The position numbers were made by a program, and so were the translations under genes. The notes beneath the pieces were generated by a model. It was not told the DNA's origin, searched no databases, and worked only from the letters and a program-made list of their open reading frames with translations. This document shows, in pieces, positions 11,180 to 21,984 of a DNA stretch of 64,000 nucleotides. The stretch's first letter is position 1, and every line of letters begins with the position of its first letter. The stretch is from Rhizomys pruinosus (taxonomy: Eukaryota > Chordata > Mammalia > Rodentia > Spalacidae): NCBI GenBank assembly GCA_009823505.1, contig VZQC01006699.1, positions 1,750,930 through 1,814,929 on the forward strand, in the 5' to 3' direction.

Positions 11180-11546
11180 ATGTATTTGTTCACACGCTAA
11201 CAACCATAAAAAAAAAAAAATCAAGAAGCTGATCACCTGTTATTCCCTCTCCAGAAAGGCACACTGACACAGGGTCAACAAGCCAAGAACATTCATTCCT
11301 TCCACTCCTTCGTGCTAACAGCTGTCCTCTTTTCAAACTGGCAAAGGTCACAGCAAACTCCACGTGGCTCTCTGAATGCAAGAGGCAGGGAGATGACTAA
11401 GAGATGTGTGATTGCTCCTAGTTTCCCTTGTCTAGAACACTTACCAGGGGAATCTATTTGAGGGTATTTTGTTACTTGAAGCTATAGCTTAATCATTTCT
11501 TAACCAAAAAACACTGTTTACATGGAACTGGAGTTGAGAATAATAA

Positions 11547-11709
11547 GAGGCACTTTTTTTTTTTTTGTCTTTTCCAGACAGGGTCTCCCTGTAGCCCCAG
11601 CTGTCCTGGAACTCGCTCTGTAGACCAGGCTGGCCTTGAACTCACAAAGATCCGCCTGCCTCTGCCTCTCAAGTGCTAGGATTAAAGGCCTGCGCCACCA
11701 CGCCCGGCT
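11547..11709 (-). mobile_element. B1 SINE, left half of a head-to-head pair
   Basis: Complete antisense B1 from T-run to 'ccaccacgcccggc', abutting a sense B1 at 11710. Confidence 0.92.
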
Positions 11710-11818
11710 GTGGTGGCATGCACTTTTAATCCCAGCACTTAGGAGGCAGAAGCAGGTGGATTTCTGTGAGTTCAAGTCTAGCCTGATCTACATAGCGAGC
11801 TCCAAGCAAAAAAAAAAG
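11710..11818 (+). mobile_element. B1 SINE, right half of a head-to-head pair, 3' shortened
   Basis: Sense B1 from 'tgtggtggcatgc' ends early at 'gagctccaagc' plus A-run. With its neighbour it forms a roughly 110-bp-arm inverted repeat. Confidence 0.85.
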
Positions 11819-11821
11819 GCA

Positions 11822-11893
11822 GTGGCCTCTGCGGGCATTGCATGACATGGGTGCACTTACCTACATGGAAGCAAAACACTTAAACACACATGA
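11822..11893 (+). mobile_element. B2 3' fragment
   Basis: 'ggcctctgcgggcattgcatgacatggg' and 'acatggaagcaaaacact' match the B2 tail. The 5' half is missing, probably displaced by the B1. Confidence 0.7.
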
Positions 11894-12279
11894 GATGGCT
11901 CAGTAGTTAAAGAGTCAGTGGGGAAGGGGCAGATAACCAAGTCTGTATCTAAACTCTCTTGTGGTTATATGACTAAATTCTATATTGCCTAAATTCATTA
12001 TAAACTAAAAGAGTAAATTTTACTTGGTATAATTTTAAAATAACTGCGGTTTGGCTGAAGCTTCATCTCAAGTCTTTACTCTAAGTACCTCTGGATCTGT
12101 TCTACACGGTGACTCCGCCCCTCTACCTGGCAGAGGCCAACTTGCCTTACTAGCTTCTTTTAGGGTACTCCTATAATCCCTTCCTTTGGTGTGACAGGGT
12201 GGAATCCTGATATAACTGGCTGCTTTTATTTCTGGCACTCTTCCAGTTATTACTTGAAGGAGCAAGAGAAAATTTCCTA

Positions 12280-12420
12280 CCTGAGTTCAGTTTCCACATC
12301 TAGTAAATAAGAGCAACTTGCATACCTCCCAGAACTGATGTAGACTAAGAGCCCATATGCTAATGCAGTGCCTGGTACATTAAGGAGGCTTATCTAATAA
12401 TTGCTTATTTCCTTAGCTTT
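12280..12420 (+). mobile_element. MIR fragment
   Basis: 'gagttcagtttccacatctagtaaataagag' and 'gcagtgcctggtacatta' match the MIR core and 3' side with ordinary old-repeat divergence. Confidence 0.5.
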
Positions 12421-12589
12421 CTGGTCTCGTCTCAGGCAGGAAGAAGGCAGGAAGGCAGGCAGGAGAGAGATCAAATAAAGGTAAAATATTTTATTAAATT
12501 TGACAAAGACCATAGCCTAAATGTGGCAGAGTGTTACTATAGTTGGTGTTTGCATGGCTGAGGCAGGGCTGCTTTTTCTTTTTATTCAC

Positions 12590-12860
12590 ATAAATTTATT
12601 TTTATTTTTTTAACAAATCTAGACCCGTGTTCCCCCCCATTCCTCCACCCCGCCAGAGCTCATGCATTCTGCCAAACATGCTTTTCATCTCTTTCTCAGT
12701 CTTTCTCAATATTCTCCATGAGGAAGTTGACTGTTTTGAGCAGAAGTTCACTGTTTCAGTCAGTTCTTTGATGCAGTCCTTTCTGTTGTTGTTGTTTCCA
12801 ATATGCATTACGCCCAACTGCTTTGGACAAAAGCTCAGGGGGCCCCACACAAGAAATACT
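12590..12860 (-). mobile_element. L1 3' UTR fragment
   Basis: On the minus strand 'tttggcagaatgcatgagct' and the G-rich stretch after it resemble the L1 3' end at 52010-52060 and the insertion at 54.7 kb. The rest is not recognised. Confidence 0.45.
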
Positions 12861-13049
12861 TACAACTAGGTAATTGGCACTAGCATCCACAGATGAGGGA
12901 TACCATTCGGGGCAGGGCTGCTTTAGAGGGAGTTTATAGATAAGACAGCAAGTAGTGAGATCCAATCTCAAACAAAACAAGTCAAATCAAACTAAACAAA
13001 AATCACACTGACTATATCCCAACTGAATTAAAAAAAAAAAAAGGGGGGG

Positions 13050-13225
13050 GGGAACTGGAGAGATGGCTCAGCAGTTAAAGAGCACTGGCTGCTCTTGAAA
13101 AGGACCTGGGTTCAGTTCCCAGAACCCATATGGTAACCAATAAACAGTAACAGCAGTTCCAGGGGATCTGAGACCCTCTTCTGGCCTCTGTGGGCATTGT
13201 ATGACATGGGTGCACTCCTACATGC
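13050..13225 (+). mobile_element. B2 SINE, first of a tandem series
   Basis: From 'actggagagatggctcagcagtt' to 'gggtgcactcctacatgcagg', then fused directly to the body of another B2. Confidence 0.8.
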
Positions 13226-13428
13226 AGGCTCAGTAGTTAAAGAGTAACTGCTGCTCTATCCTGAGGACCCGAGTTTGGATCCCAGCACCCAGGTTAGATA
13301 GCTCAAATGCCTGTTACTCCAGCTCTAACATGTTGAACATCCTCTTCTGGCTTCCACTGGTATCACATACATATTTATGCATATACTCATATTGACAAAG
13401 ACACACAAAAATAATAAAAAAGTAAATC
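13226..13428 (+). mobile_element. B2 SINE, second in series
   Basis: 'ctcagtagttaaagagtaactgctgctc' through the tail 'aaaaataataaaaaag'. Diverged from the first copy. Confidence 0.75.
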
Positions 13429-13447
13429 ATTTTTCAAAAAGACTTTT

Positions 13448-13655
13448 AAAAATGGAACAAGGTCAGGTGGCAGCAGGAGGCTCAGCAGGTGAAGGTGCTC
13501 ATCCCATAGGCCTGCACCCTGGGCTTCATCCCCAGAATCTACGTGGTACAGAGGGAGACGACTCCACGAAGTTGGCCTTCAACTTCCCCATCTGTGCCAT
13601 GAGACATGTGCCCACCCACACACATGTATCATCCACACACAAAAAAGAATAAAGT
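13448..13655 (+). mobile_element. B2/B3-type SINE, old
   Basis: 'aggctcagcaggtgaaggtgctc', 'cttcatccccagaat' and a CA-rich tail. A diverged tRNA-derived SINE. Confidence 0.6.
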
Positions 13656-13659
13656 TTTG

Positions 13660-13756
13660 GGGCTGGAGAGATGGCCTAGCACTTAAGAGTGCCGAATGCT
13701 CTTGCAGAGGATCTGGGTTTGATTCTCAGCACCCACATGGTGGCTAAGAACTGTCT
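13660..13756 (+). mobile_element. B2 5' half fused to B1
   Basis: A typical B2 head to 'cacatggtggctaagaactgtc' stops mid-body, and B1 begins at once. No B2 tail is present. Confidence 0.8.
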
Positions 13757-13914
13757 TTAAGCAGGGCATGGTAGTGCATGCCTTTAATCCTACACTCAGG
13801 AGGCAAAGCCAGGTGGATCTCTGTGAGTTCAAGGCCAGCCTGGTCTACAGAGTAAGTTCTAGGCCAGCTGGAGCTATAGGGAGACCCTGTCTCAAAAAAA
13901 GACAAAAAAAAGAA
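13757..13914 (+). mobile_element. B1 SINE (3' partner of the B2-B1 fusion)
   Basis: 'gcagggcatggtagtgcatgcc' to 'ctgtctcaaaaaaagac' is near full length. Confidence 0.88.
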
Positions 13915-14332
13915 ATTCTAGTCCAGTCAAGAGTACAGGGCAAGACACTGTCAAAAAAGATCTATGGACAGAAAAACAACACTACAAAGATACACAGCAT
14001 AATGTTAAAAGGAGCAGTCACCTCTGGCAGTGGTGAGATTACTAATGATACTTTTGTGGTCTCTTTGGAATTTACCAATGAATTACATATTGATTTTAGA
14101 AAACTCAGAAATCATAAAATATTTTTAAAGAAAAGACTAACCTATAACTTACTAATTAATAGCACTCCATTTCACCTAAGATTCAAATATCCAAAAACAT
14201 GGGGCCAAATCGATTAGGACGAATCTATACAGTGAAACACCAGGTATTCCTAACGTCAAAAGAGCAAAATATATCATACACTATAAGCACTGGTAAGACA
14301 AAGAATAGAGCTCCTATAGTGAAAAAGAAAAG
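13915..14332. other. Unique AT-rich intron sequence
   Basis: No repeat, RNA gene or coding signal is recognised. An open frame here is short and AT-rich with no family resemblance. Confidence 0.5.
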
Positions 14333-14334
14333 GG

Positions 14335-14436
14335 TTTTGAAATTGATCTCACTGCATTGCTCAGGGTGACCTCAAACTTGCAATCCCATCTCAGATGCCC
14401 GGCTAGCTAGGACATGTACCACCACACCTGGCTTTA
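14335..14436 (-). mobile_element. Old B1-like monomer
   Basis: 'gatctcactgcattgctcaggg' and 'ccaccacacctggct' in B1 antisense order, diverged. Confidence 0.5.
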
Positions 14437-14446
14437 GAAGATAATT

Positions 14447-14552
14447 TTCTTCTTTTGAGACAGGGTCTCACTCTGTAGTCCAGGCTGGCCTGGAACTCCT
14501 AACAGTCTGCCTGCCTCAACCTCCTAGGTATAAGCCACCACACCCAGTCTGA
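14447..14552 (-). mobile_element. B1-like SINE, short form
   Basis: 'gagacagggtctcactctgtag', 'ggctggcctggaactcc' and 'ccaccacacccagt', lacking part of the usual B1 middle. Confidence 0.7.
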
Positions 14553-14559
14553 AAAAGTA

Positions 14560-15028
14560 ATTTTTAACTTGGAAAATCCATAGCAGTTACATAGGCACAC
14601 TTCATCACATATTTGTCTGTCTTCAAAGACTTGTCAGAACAAACTTCAGAGGACAATGAAGGATAATGATCAAAAAGAAGGTTCCTCTTTGAAAGAGTCT
14701 CCAGAGTTTAATGTCCAATTTAAAGATGTGATCTACAAAGTTTTATCCACATATTAAGTTTGTAAAACAAACAATTATGTATCGGGGGAGAACACCTAGC
14801 TAAGTTACTTTCATCTATGAATCAACAATGGGACTTAGTTCAGCAACTTCACTCACAAAATTCTCTGAACTAATGAAATCTCCTTTACCAGTAGTAAGTG
14901 GATAAGAAATAACTTCTCCCATCAGTAGGAGGGCCTATATCCTTAAGAATAACAATGTGTTTAAAAGGTGTACACCACCACACCTGGCTGGATATATCAA
15001 TTCTTTAATAAAACTGTTGAATTCATTT
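14560..15028. other. Unique intron sequence
   Basis: AT-rich, no recognised repeat or gene. Confidence 0.45.
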
Positions 15029-15029
15029 T

Positions 15030-15229
15030 TTAGCATTTTAAACAATTTTACATGTATGAATGTTTTGCCTGCATATAAGTGCACATTTGTCATGCAATAA
15101 CCACAGGGGCCAGAGAGGATGTTAAAGCCCATGGAACTGGAGTTACAGAAGGCTGCTAGCCACCATGTTGGTGATGGGAACTAAACCAAGCAGCCAGTGC
15201 TTTAAACTGCTGAGCCATCTCTTGAGCCC
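15030..15229 (-). mobile_element. B2 SINE, old
   Basis: Antisense B2: tail 'tacatgtatgaatgttttgcctgc', body 'ggaactggagttacagaagg', head 'aactgctgagccatctctt'. Confidence 0.8.
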
Positions 15230-15267
15230 TGTACTGTTGAATACTAGTGCTCATAAAAATTAAAGTA

Positions 15268-15393
15268 AGGTGGGGTGGGGGTGCATGCCTTTAATCCCGG
15301 GACTCAGAAGACTGAGAAAGATGGAGGCTATCCTAGACTATATAGCAAGTTCCAGGCCAGCTGGGGAAGTCTCAAAACAACAACAAAAATTAT
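15268..15393 (+). mobile_element. B1 SINE, diverged
   Basis: 'gtgcatgcctttaatcccgg', 'gttccaggccagctgggg' and a CAA-rich tail. Confidence 0.75.
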
Positions 15394-15399
15394 ATAGTC

Positions 15400-16106
15400 A
15401 TCTAGAAAGTTAATGCACAATGCATAAATGCTTCAGAAAAGGTTATACAGGGTAGCAGTTGAGAGCAAATTTTGAAATCTTTAAGGAGATTGCTTTAGCA
15501 ACCAGAGAAATCAAACTGACTTGATTCATCACGTGGTACAAAATTAGCTTTCTCAGTGCTCAAAATATGTGTAGAAAAATTTCAAGAATCTACAAACAGG
15601 GAGGTAACTTGGTACAATTTGCCTAGTATACTAAAGAGCCAGCATTCAATGTAGAGTGATATAAACAATCAAAATCCAGACCTGACACATTATATCCTGA
15701 TCTCATACAGTTTACAGACTCTACCAGATAAAGAATGTATCTCAGATCTTCAAAGCATTTACATGATCAATAGTGCTTAATCTGAAATTATGCCACATGG
15801 CAAAGGTTCAGAAACTAAAATAGACTAACCTTGGTCTCAGAAAAATAGAAGACTCTTACTTTGGCAAGGAAGTCACCAAACTGGCATACCTAAATTAGTA
15901 CACTTTGTTTAGAACAAACTTACTTTTTTGAATGCACACAAATACAGGGCATACTAACCAAGAAATTCTGGTAAAGTTCTTTTTTTAATGGCTATGATTA
16001 GTATGGTAACAAATCATATGTCCATTTTTTCAACAATGTATATTTGAAACATTCAAGTTATTTTATACAGAAGATAAGCTGAAAAATAAAAGACTCCTAC
16101 AAATGA
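15400..16106. other. Unique intron sequence
   Basis: About 700 bp of AT-rich sequence with no recognisable repeat. It may hold conserved non-coding sequence, but nothing in it identifies a function. Confidence 0.45.
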
Positions 16107-16252
16107 TTTTTTTTTTTTAGACAGGGTTTCCCTTTAGTCCCAGCTGGCCTGGAGCTCACTATGTAGATGAGGCTGGCCTTGAACTCACAGAGATCTGCCT
16201 GCCTCTGGCTCCCAAGTGCTGGGATTAAAGACATGCACCACCATGCCCGGCT
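16107..16252 (-). mobile_element. B1 SINE with target duplication
   Basis: Antisense B1 from a T-run to 'ccaccatgcccggct'. CAAATGATTT occurs on both sides. Confidence 0.9.
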
Positions 16253-16373
16253 ACTCAAATGATTTCTTTAAGGCTAAGGTTAAGCATTCAAAACTACTCA
16301 ATAAAAACCTGCTACCGTGAGAAACAAGAAAAGGACACACATTAGAATGGTGAGTGCTTAAGGAGTATTCTTT

Positions 16374-16530
16374 AAGATTTATTTCATTTTATGTATGTGG
16401 GTGTTTGCCTGCATACATGCATGTGTACCACATGTGTGCAGTGCCAAAAGGTCAGAAAAGGTGTCAGATATCCCAGGCCCTTTGCAAGAGCAGAAAGGGC
16501 TCTTAACTACTGAGCCATCTTTCCAGCCAC
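16374..16530 (-). mobile_element. B2 SINE with internal deletion
   Basis: Tail and head landmarks are present, but the middle between 'cagatatcccaggcc' and 'ctttgcaagagcag' is lost. Confidence 0.8.
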
Positions 16531-16689
16531 AAGGAAATAGGTCCTTTATTTATATATTTTTTCATTTAGTCTCAGCAAATCTGAAAACAGACAGTACTTC
16601 AATATATTTGTGTGTGTTATCATTTGCATCTCCACTATTGACACAAAGCCTGGTAAATAATAAATGAACATGAAATATTTGTGGAACAA

Positions 16690-16850
16690 ATGCCTAATAT
16701 GTAGTGGCCAACATCAGTCCAGCAATATACCAAGAATGACATACAGATAAAGGCCCAGTCCTTTTCAAAGAAACTGGGGTGGTGAACTTAGGTGACTTGC
16801 TCAAGTGGCAGGTGATAAAACTGAGATTCAAACAGTTGCAATATCTCTAA
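16690..16850 (-). mobile_element. MIR fragment
   Basis: 'gaacttaggtgacttgctcaagtggcaggtgataaaactgagattcaaac' has the MIR antisense layout. Confidence 0.5.
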
Positions 16851-16952
16851 AATTAGTTTATGTAAATCACAAATACGAAAGAATTTTGCAAAAGTTTAAT
16901 ATGCTAGTAAAAGCACACAAGAATGTTCTATATCTTTATAAAAAAATGTCTT

Positions 16953-17151
16953 GGGCTAGAGAGATGAGTCAGAGGTTAAGAGCGTGACTGCTCTTGCAAA
17001 GGACCCGGGTTCAATTCCCAGGACCCACATGGCTGCTAAGGCAGGCGTATCTCTGTGAGTTCAAAGCCAGGCTGGTCTACAGAGTGAGTTCCAGGGCCAG
17101 CTTGGGCTTATAGGGAGACAGACCCTGTCTCAAAAAGACCAAAAAAAAAAA
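16953..17151 (+). mobile_element. B2-B1 hybrid SINE
   Basis: A B2 head to 'gacccacatggctgctaa' joins B1 inside its body at 'ggcaggcgtatctctgtgag', ending 'ctgtctcaaaaagacc' plus A. The junction differs from that at 13756. Confidence 0.85.
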
Positions 17152-17159
17152 GTCTCAAC

Positions 17160-17625
17160 AAAGTTCTGTTGAATTACAAGGAGTCCACCCTTCCAATTAC
17201 AACATGCTTAAAATGCTACATTAATCTGTTCTCTCATTTTTCAGTAAATCTAATTTTGTGCTGATACAATGCTGGCCCATTCAAAAGGTACATTTACACC
17301 CTTTATTATAGAAAGTATTACAGCCTTATTGCCTCAGTATTAGTAAATCTTTGCTTCCCATCTCAACATTTCTGCCATAATTCTATTTGATATATAAGAG
17401 TTCAAAATTTCAAACTTCTGTGCTTTTAAAATTTTACATGCTACTTGTTTACAAACTCGAGACGCTGTCTTCCAAACGCCAGGTTCACTGCTGCTGCTTT
17501 GGGATTTTGTTCTCACTCTTGTCTGTCTCCCTATGTTGTTAGGCTGCCCCAGCTCAAGCAATCTTCAAGCACCACCATGCATAGCTATAAGATTTCCTTC
17601 CTTTTTCTTTCTCTGGCAGGCGGNG
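17160..17625. other. Unique intron sequence
   Basis: No repeat or gene recognised. A G-run with one N closes it at 17624-17634. Confidence 0.45.
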
Positions 17626-17649
17626 GGGGGGGGGCAGGATGGCAGGAAG

Positions 17650-17803
17650 ATTGGCTTTGTGAGACAGGGTATTCCTGTGGTCCCAGCTGGCCTGGAACTC
17701 ACTTTGTAGACCAGGCTGGCCTCAATATCAGAGGTCCACCTACACCTGCCTCTGCCTCCCAAGTGCTGTTGATTAAAGGTGTGTGCCACCAACCCAGCCT
17801 TAA
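17650..17803 (-). mobile_element. B1 SINE
   Basis: Antisense 'gagacagggtattcctgtgg', 'accaggctggcctcaatatc', 'gccaccaacccagcc'. Confidence 0.88.
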
Positions 17804-18210
17804 GATTTCATTTTAAATCATAAAAAAAGTGAAAATATAAAAGTAACCACCATAAGTTCTTCCCAGTGATCTGCCCTTCCTAAATATAGGTCTAATTCAT
17901 TGTCCAAAGCACAAATTTATTACTTCAGGAAAACTGAATAAATAGTACCCCAACTCAGTGGTCACTGAAAAACAACAACACTGGTTTTGGGTAACAGTCA
18001 GTGCCCAGCATGTCCAGAGGCCTCAGCTCACTGCATGTTGCCCCAGGGTGGGAGAGTAAAACCCAGGTCCCCAAAGAACCTTGAACACCTGACTTGTTAT
18101 CCCTCCACAAGTTCCACTGAAACCAGAGCATAACTGCCACCAGGACTGTGAGGAAGCAGGGCTTGATAAGTCTCCATTTTTCAAATAAAACTGTTTAACT
18201 TGGAAAAAAA

Positions 18211-18373
18211 TTGCTGGCCATGGTGGCACATGGCTTTGATCCCAGGACTCAGAGGTGGAGACAGGAGGATCTCTATGAGATCAAGGGCAGCCTGGTCTAC
18301 GTATTACATAGTGAGTTCCAAGCCCACTGGGGCTACAGGGAGACCCCATCTCAAAAACCAATAACAAAATATT
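18211..18373 (+). mobile_element. B1 SINE with a small internal insertion
   Basis: 'gctggccatggtggcac' to 'gagaccccatctcaaaa', with extra bases 'gtattac' after 'ctggtctac'. Confidence 0.85.
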
Positions 18374-18378
18374 ACCCA

Positions 18379-18600
18379 GACCTGGAGAGATAGCTCAGCA
18401 GTTAAGAACACTTGCTCCTCTCACAGAAGACCCAGCTTCAGTTCCCAGCACCCACAGCGTGGCTCACAACCACCTGTAACTCTAGCTCCATCGGATGTGA
18501 CACTTTCTTCTTGCCTCTCTGGGTGACTGCATGCACACATATATACACAGATGCACACATATATACACAGATACACACACAGAAACAAAACAAATCCTTT
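18379..18600 (+). mobile_element. B2 SINE
   Basis: 'cctggagagatagctcagcagtt' to a CATATATACACAGATG-repeat tail, an unusual tail for B2 here. Confidence 0.82.
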
Positions 18601-18627
18601 TTTGGTTTTTTTTTTAAAGAGCCTTTG

Positions 18628-18657
18628 GGGCTGAAGAGGTGGCTCAGGTTCAGTGGT
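18628..18657 (+). mobile_element. Old B2, 5' part (host of a nested B2)
   Basis: 'ggggctgaagaggtggctcagg' continues after the nested copy at 18957. Confidence 0.75.
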
Positions 18658-18673
18658 TAAAAGCACTGGTTGC

Positions 18674-18940
18674 AGGGCTGGAGAGATGGCCTAGCGGTTA
18701 AGAGCGCCGACCGCTCTTACAGAGGACCCAGGTTCGATCCCCAGCACCCACATGGCGGCCGAGAGCCGTCTGAAACTCCAATTCCAGGAGAACTCCAGCT
18801 CCAGGGGAATCCGAGACCCTCTTCTGACCTCCGCGGCATTGCACGACACGGGTGCACAAACTTGCATGCAGACAGTACATTCATACACATATAGAAATAA
18901 ATAAAATAAAAAAAAATAAAAAAAAAAATAATAAAAAAAA
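18674..18940 (+). mobile_element. Young B2 nested in an old B2, 16-bp target duplication
   Basis: Full-length B2 of the long type (internal 'ccaggagaactcca' duplication), CpG-rich, with a long A/T tail. TAAAAGCACTGGTTGC at 18658-18673 recurs at 18941-18956. Confidence 0.94.
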
Positions 18941-18956
18941 TAAAAGCACTGGTTGC

Positions 18957-19137
18957 TCTTACAGAGGACCTGAGTCCAGTTCCCAGACCCACAGGGTGGC
19001 TAATATCTTAACTTCAGTTCCAGAGGATCCAATGCCCTTTTCTGACTTCCACAGGGACCGCACACATAGGTACACTAAACATTCATACCCACAAAACACT
19101 TCTACACATAAAATAAAAATAAATTAAAATTTTAATG
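18957..19137 (+). mobile_element. Old B2, 3' part
   Basis: Continues the copy begun at 18628: 'tcttacagaggacctgagtcc' to tail 'aaaataaattaaaat'. Confidence 0.82.
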
Positions 19138-19322
19138 ACTCCTAACATACTTAAACTCTCCACAATCTCTCTCCTGGGCAGCAGCGTCAGGCCTTATGAA
19201 GCATGTACTCAAGATGAATCCTGCCTCATTCTTCTCAAGGATACCTATTACTCCTGAACCCCTACTTCTCCTGAATCCCTTTTGAAGCCAACAACAGACA
19301 AGACCACTTGGCAAAACTTTTT

Positions 19323-19547
19323 TTTTTAATTAAAAAAATTTTTTTTGTATGTGTATGAATGTACTATCTGCTTGTAGGTTTGTGCACCCGTGTCGTGCAA
19401 TGCCTCAGAAGTCAGAAAAGGGTCTCGGATTCCCCTGGAATTGGATTATAGACAGTTCTCAGCCGCCATGTGGGTGCTGGGGATCAAACCCGGGTCCTCT
19501 GCAAGAGCAGTCGGCGCTCTTAACTGCTAGGCCATCTCTCCAAACCC
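19323..19547 (-). mobile_element. B2 SINE with 13-bp target duplication
   Basis: CpG-rich antisense B2 of the short type. GGCAAAACTTTTT flanks it at 19310-19322 and 19548-19560. Confidence 0.93.
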
Positions 19548-19611
19548 GGCAAAACTTTTTAAAATATTTTTTTTTCTTTTTCCACTATCCTCTTTATTTC
19601 CATTTTTATTA

Positions 19612-19808
19612 GAAGAATTTTTTTTATTTTATGTATGTAAGTGTGCCTGTTATCATGCAATGTCTGCAGAGGTCAGAAGAGGGCATTGGATCTCCTAGAA
19701 CTAGAGTTATGGATGGTTGTTAGCCACCATGTGGATGCTGGGAATTGAACCCAGGTCCTCTGCAAGAACAGCTAATGCTCTTAACTGCTGAGCCACTCTC
19801 CAGCCCCA
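19612..19808 (-). mobile_element. B2 SINE
   Basis: Antisense B2 with imperfect flanking 'attagaagaatt' and 'atcagaagaaatt' duplications. Confidence 0.88.
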
Positions 19809-20236
19809 TCAGAAGAAATTTATTTAGCCACACCCAACATCATGGCCTGTGGGCTACCAAAGTTCTCTGGAGGCTAAAGCTTTAGTCATGAGTATTAAGT
19901 AGCTCAATGCTTTTATATGTAACTTTTTAATTATTGGCAAACAAGAAATACTGTTCTTCTATAGGACTCAAATTTAAGACTTTCTTGAATTTGGCCCATG
20001 GAATTAAGGTTTTTAAATTCTGGTTAAGTTTTAGTTGGTTTAGGGCCTCTGTGGCTCTCCCCAAGGGTTCAATGGTATCAATACCACAATGACACAGATA
20101 CGTGTTAATAAACCATTCATCTCACCAGCCTAATCAAGAATTGGCTAATGTAATTATTAAACAAACATCTCTCCTATTTATTATTCTATAGTTCACAGAT
20201 CACAGTTCTGTTTTGTTTTTAATGAATGAGTGTTTT

Positions 20237-20499
20237 TTTAATTTATTTTTATTTTTATTTTATTTTATTTATTTATGTGTATGAATGTACTGTCTGCATG
20301 AAGGTTAGTGCACCTGTGTCCGTGCAACGCCACAGAGGTCAGAAGAGGGTGTCGGATTCTCCTGGAACGGGAGTTCTCCTGGAATTAGAGTTATAGACGG
20401 TTCTCAGCCACCATGTGGGTGCTGGGGATCAAACCCAACCCGAGTCCTCTACAACAGCAGTCGGTGTTCTTAACCACTAGGCTATCTCTCCAGCCCCGC
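20237..20499 (-). mobile_element. Young B2 (long type) nested in an older B2
   Basis: Antisense B2 with the internal duplication. ATGAGTGTTTT at 20226-20236 and 20500-20510. It splits the tail of the B2 at 20511. Confidence 0.9.
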
Positions 20500-20510
20500 A
20501 TGAGTGTTTT

Positions 20511-20677
20511 ATGAGCATGTATGGAATACCTGTAGAGGCCAGAAGAGGGTGTCAGATCCCCTGGAACTGGAGTTATGGATGGTTGTTAGCTGCCATGTGG
20601 GGGCTGGGAACTGAACCCAGGTCCTCTGCAAGAACAGCCAGTGCTCTTAACCACTAAGCCATCTATCCAGCCCCACC
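20511..20677 (-). mobile_element. Older B2, head side
   Basis: Antisense 'ggccagaagagggtgtcagatcccc' to 'ccatctatccagcccc'; its tail side lies left of the nested copy. Confidence 0.85.
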
Positions 20678-20689
20678 AGGAGACTTTTA

Positions 20690-21760
20690 GAAGACTCCCT
20701 TAATGTGTTAGATTGTTATCTCTAAAAATGTGACAAACTGTGCTATTATATGAGAAGACAAACTACTTTTGATACAGATGGCAGTTGCCTGATGTTTGAC
20801 AGACTAGAATAGAATTGTGGAGTCTTTGCTTTTGTTGTTTAAGTGGTAGGTGGACAATCACCATTTTTCAAAACTGAAAATCCTCCTTTGCTAAATAAAA
20901 TTTCAGTGAGTTTCAAGCAAGTCATATTCTGCTTTGGTGTCTCAAGGTAGCATGTATTAGTGTATTAGCATTCCTCACAATAGGACTGACACAAGAATAC
21001 TCAGTCACAAGATTTCATGAGTCACCTGGTTATTGAGTAAAAAATAAAGCATGTACAACAACAAGACAAAGCTCAAGCACAGAGTATTTATGACTTGCTA
21101 TCAAGACTCACCTTCCTCTGTTAGTTCTTAAGCGCCTCAGTCTTCAACTGTTTCCTGTTCTTACAGTCGCCCGGGCCCCATTCTTAGCCAGACTAGATTT
21201 ACAAAGGCTCTCCTACAACTCTGATGCAGATGCTCAAAATACCCCTTAAATACCTAGTACTATCTTCCTGCCCTGAGTCCAATAGTTCAACTACTGCAAT
21301 ACATTCTGTAGCAAATGACTCTGACACTCTTAAGTGCGGCTGACTAACCACTATGATCCTAAGAGACAGGAAAGGCAGACATTATTTTCATTACAATTTA
21401 AATAAAACTAAATGAAGCACCCAAGTGATTCTGCCCATGAAGATCACATAGAGGCAAGACCAGAATCTGACCTCAAAATCAGTGGCTTTTCCTATTAAAT
21501 TACACTTTTAACTCTTTAAATAAAAGCACACAAGCAGCCAAAATCACAAGCAAGAGGAAAATCCACACAAAAATTTAACTCCATAAAAGGGGACTCTTAT
21601 GTTTCCAGATTTCATTAATACTCTAAGTCTACACAAGCATTTAGACTATCATACATATTTCAGTACATAAAGTATTAGCACAGATATCGAATACTAGCTA
21701 TAAAGTTACCATTACCCATAACCTGTGGAACAAGTTTTGATAACATCAAAGAAAGCTTTT
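20690..21760. other. Unique intron stretch with a weak MIR trace
   Basis: Mostly unrecognised AT-rich sequence. Around 21380-21500 'gatcacatagaggcaagaccagaatctgacc' resembles antisense MIR. No gene signal. Confidence 0.4.
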
Positions 21761-21765
21761 CTCCA

Positions 21766-21978
21766 GGGTAGAGAGATGGCTCAGCAGTTAAGTGGGTTCA
21801 GTTCCCAGCATCCCTGGCAGCTAACAACCACCCATAACTCCAGTTCCAGGGGATCTGACACACTCCTTCTGACTTCTATGGGCATTGCATGACACGGGTG
21901 TACTTACATGCATGCAGGCAATACACTCATACACATAAAATAAAAATAAATAAAATATTAAAAAAAAATTTTTTCTCC
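21766..21978 (+). mobile_element. B2 SINE with 5' internal deletion
   Basis: 'agggtagagagatggctcagcagttaag' jumps to 'tgggttcagttcccagcat'; the rest of the body and tail are normal. Confidence 0.85.
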
Positions 21979-21984
21979 AACTGG

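Noticed and set aside
12602..12850. 82-codon minus-strand frame with charged, coiled-coil-like composition
   Set aside because: It overlaps an L1 3' UTR-like fragment. It is more likely retroelement sequence than a gene.
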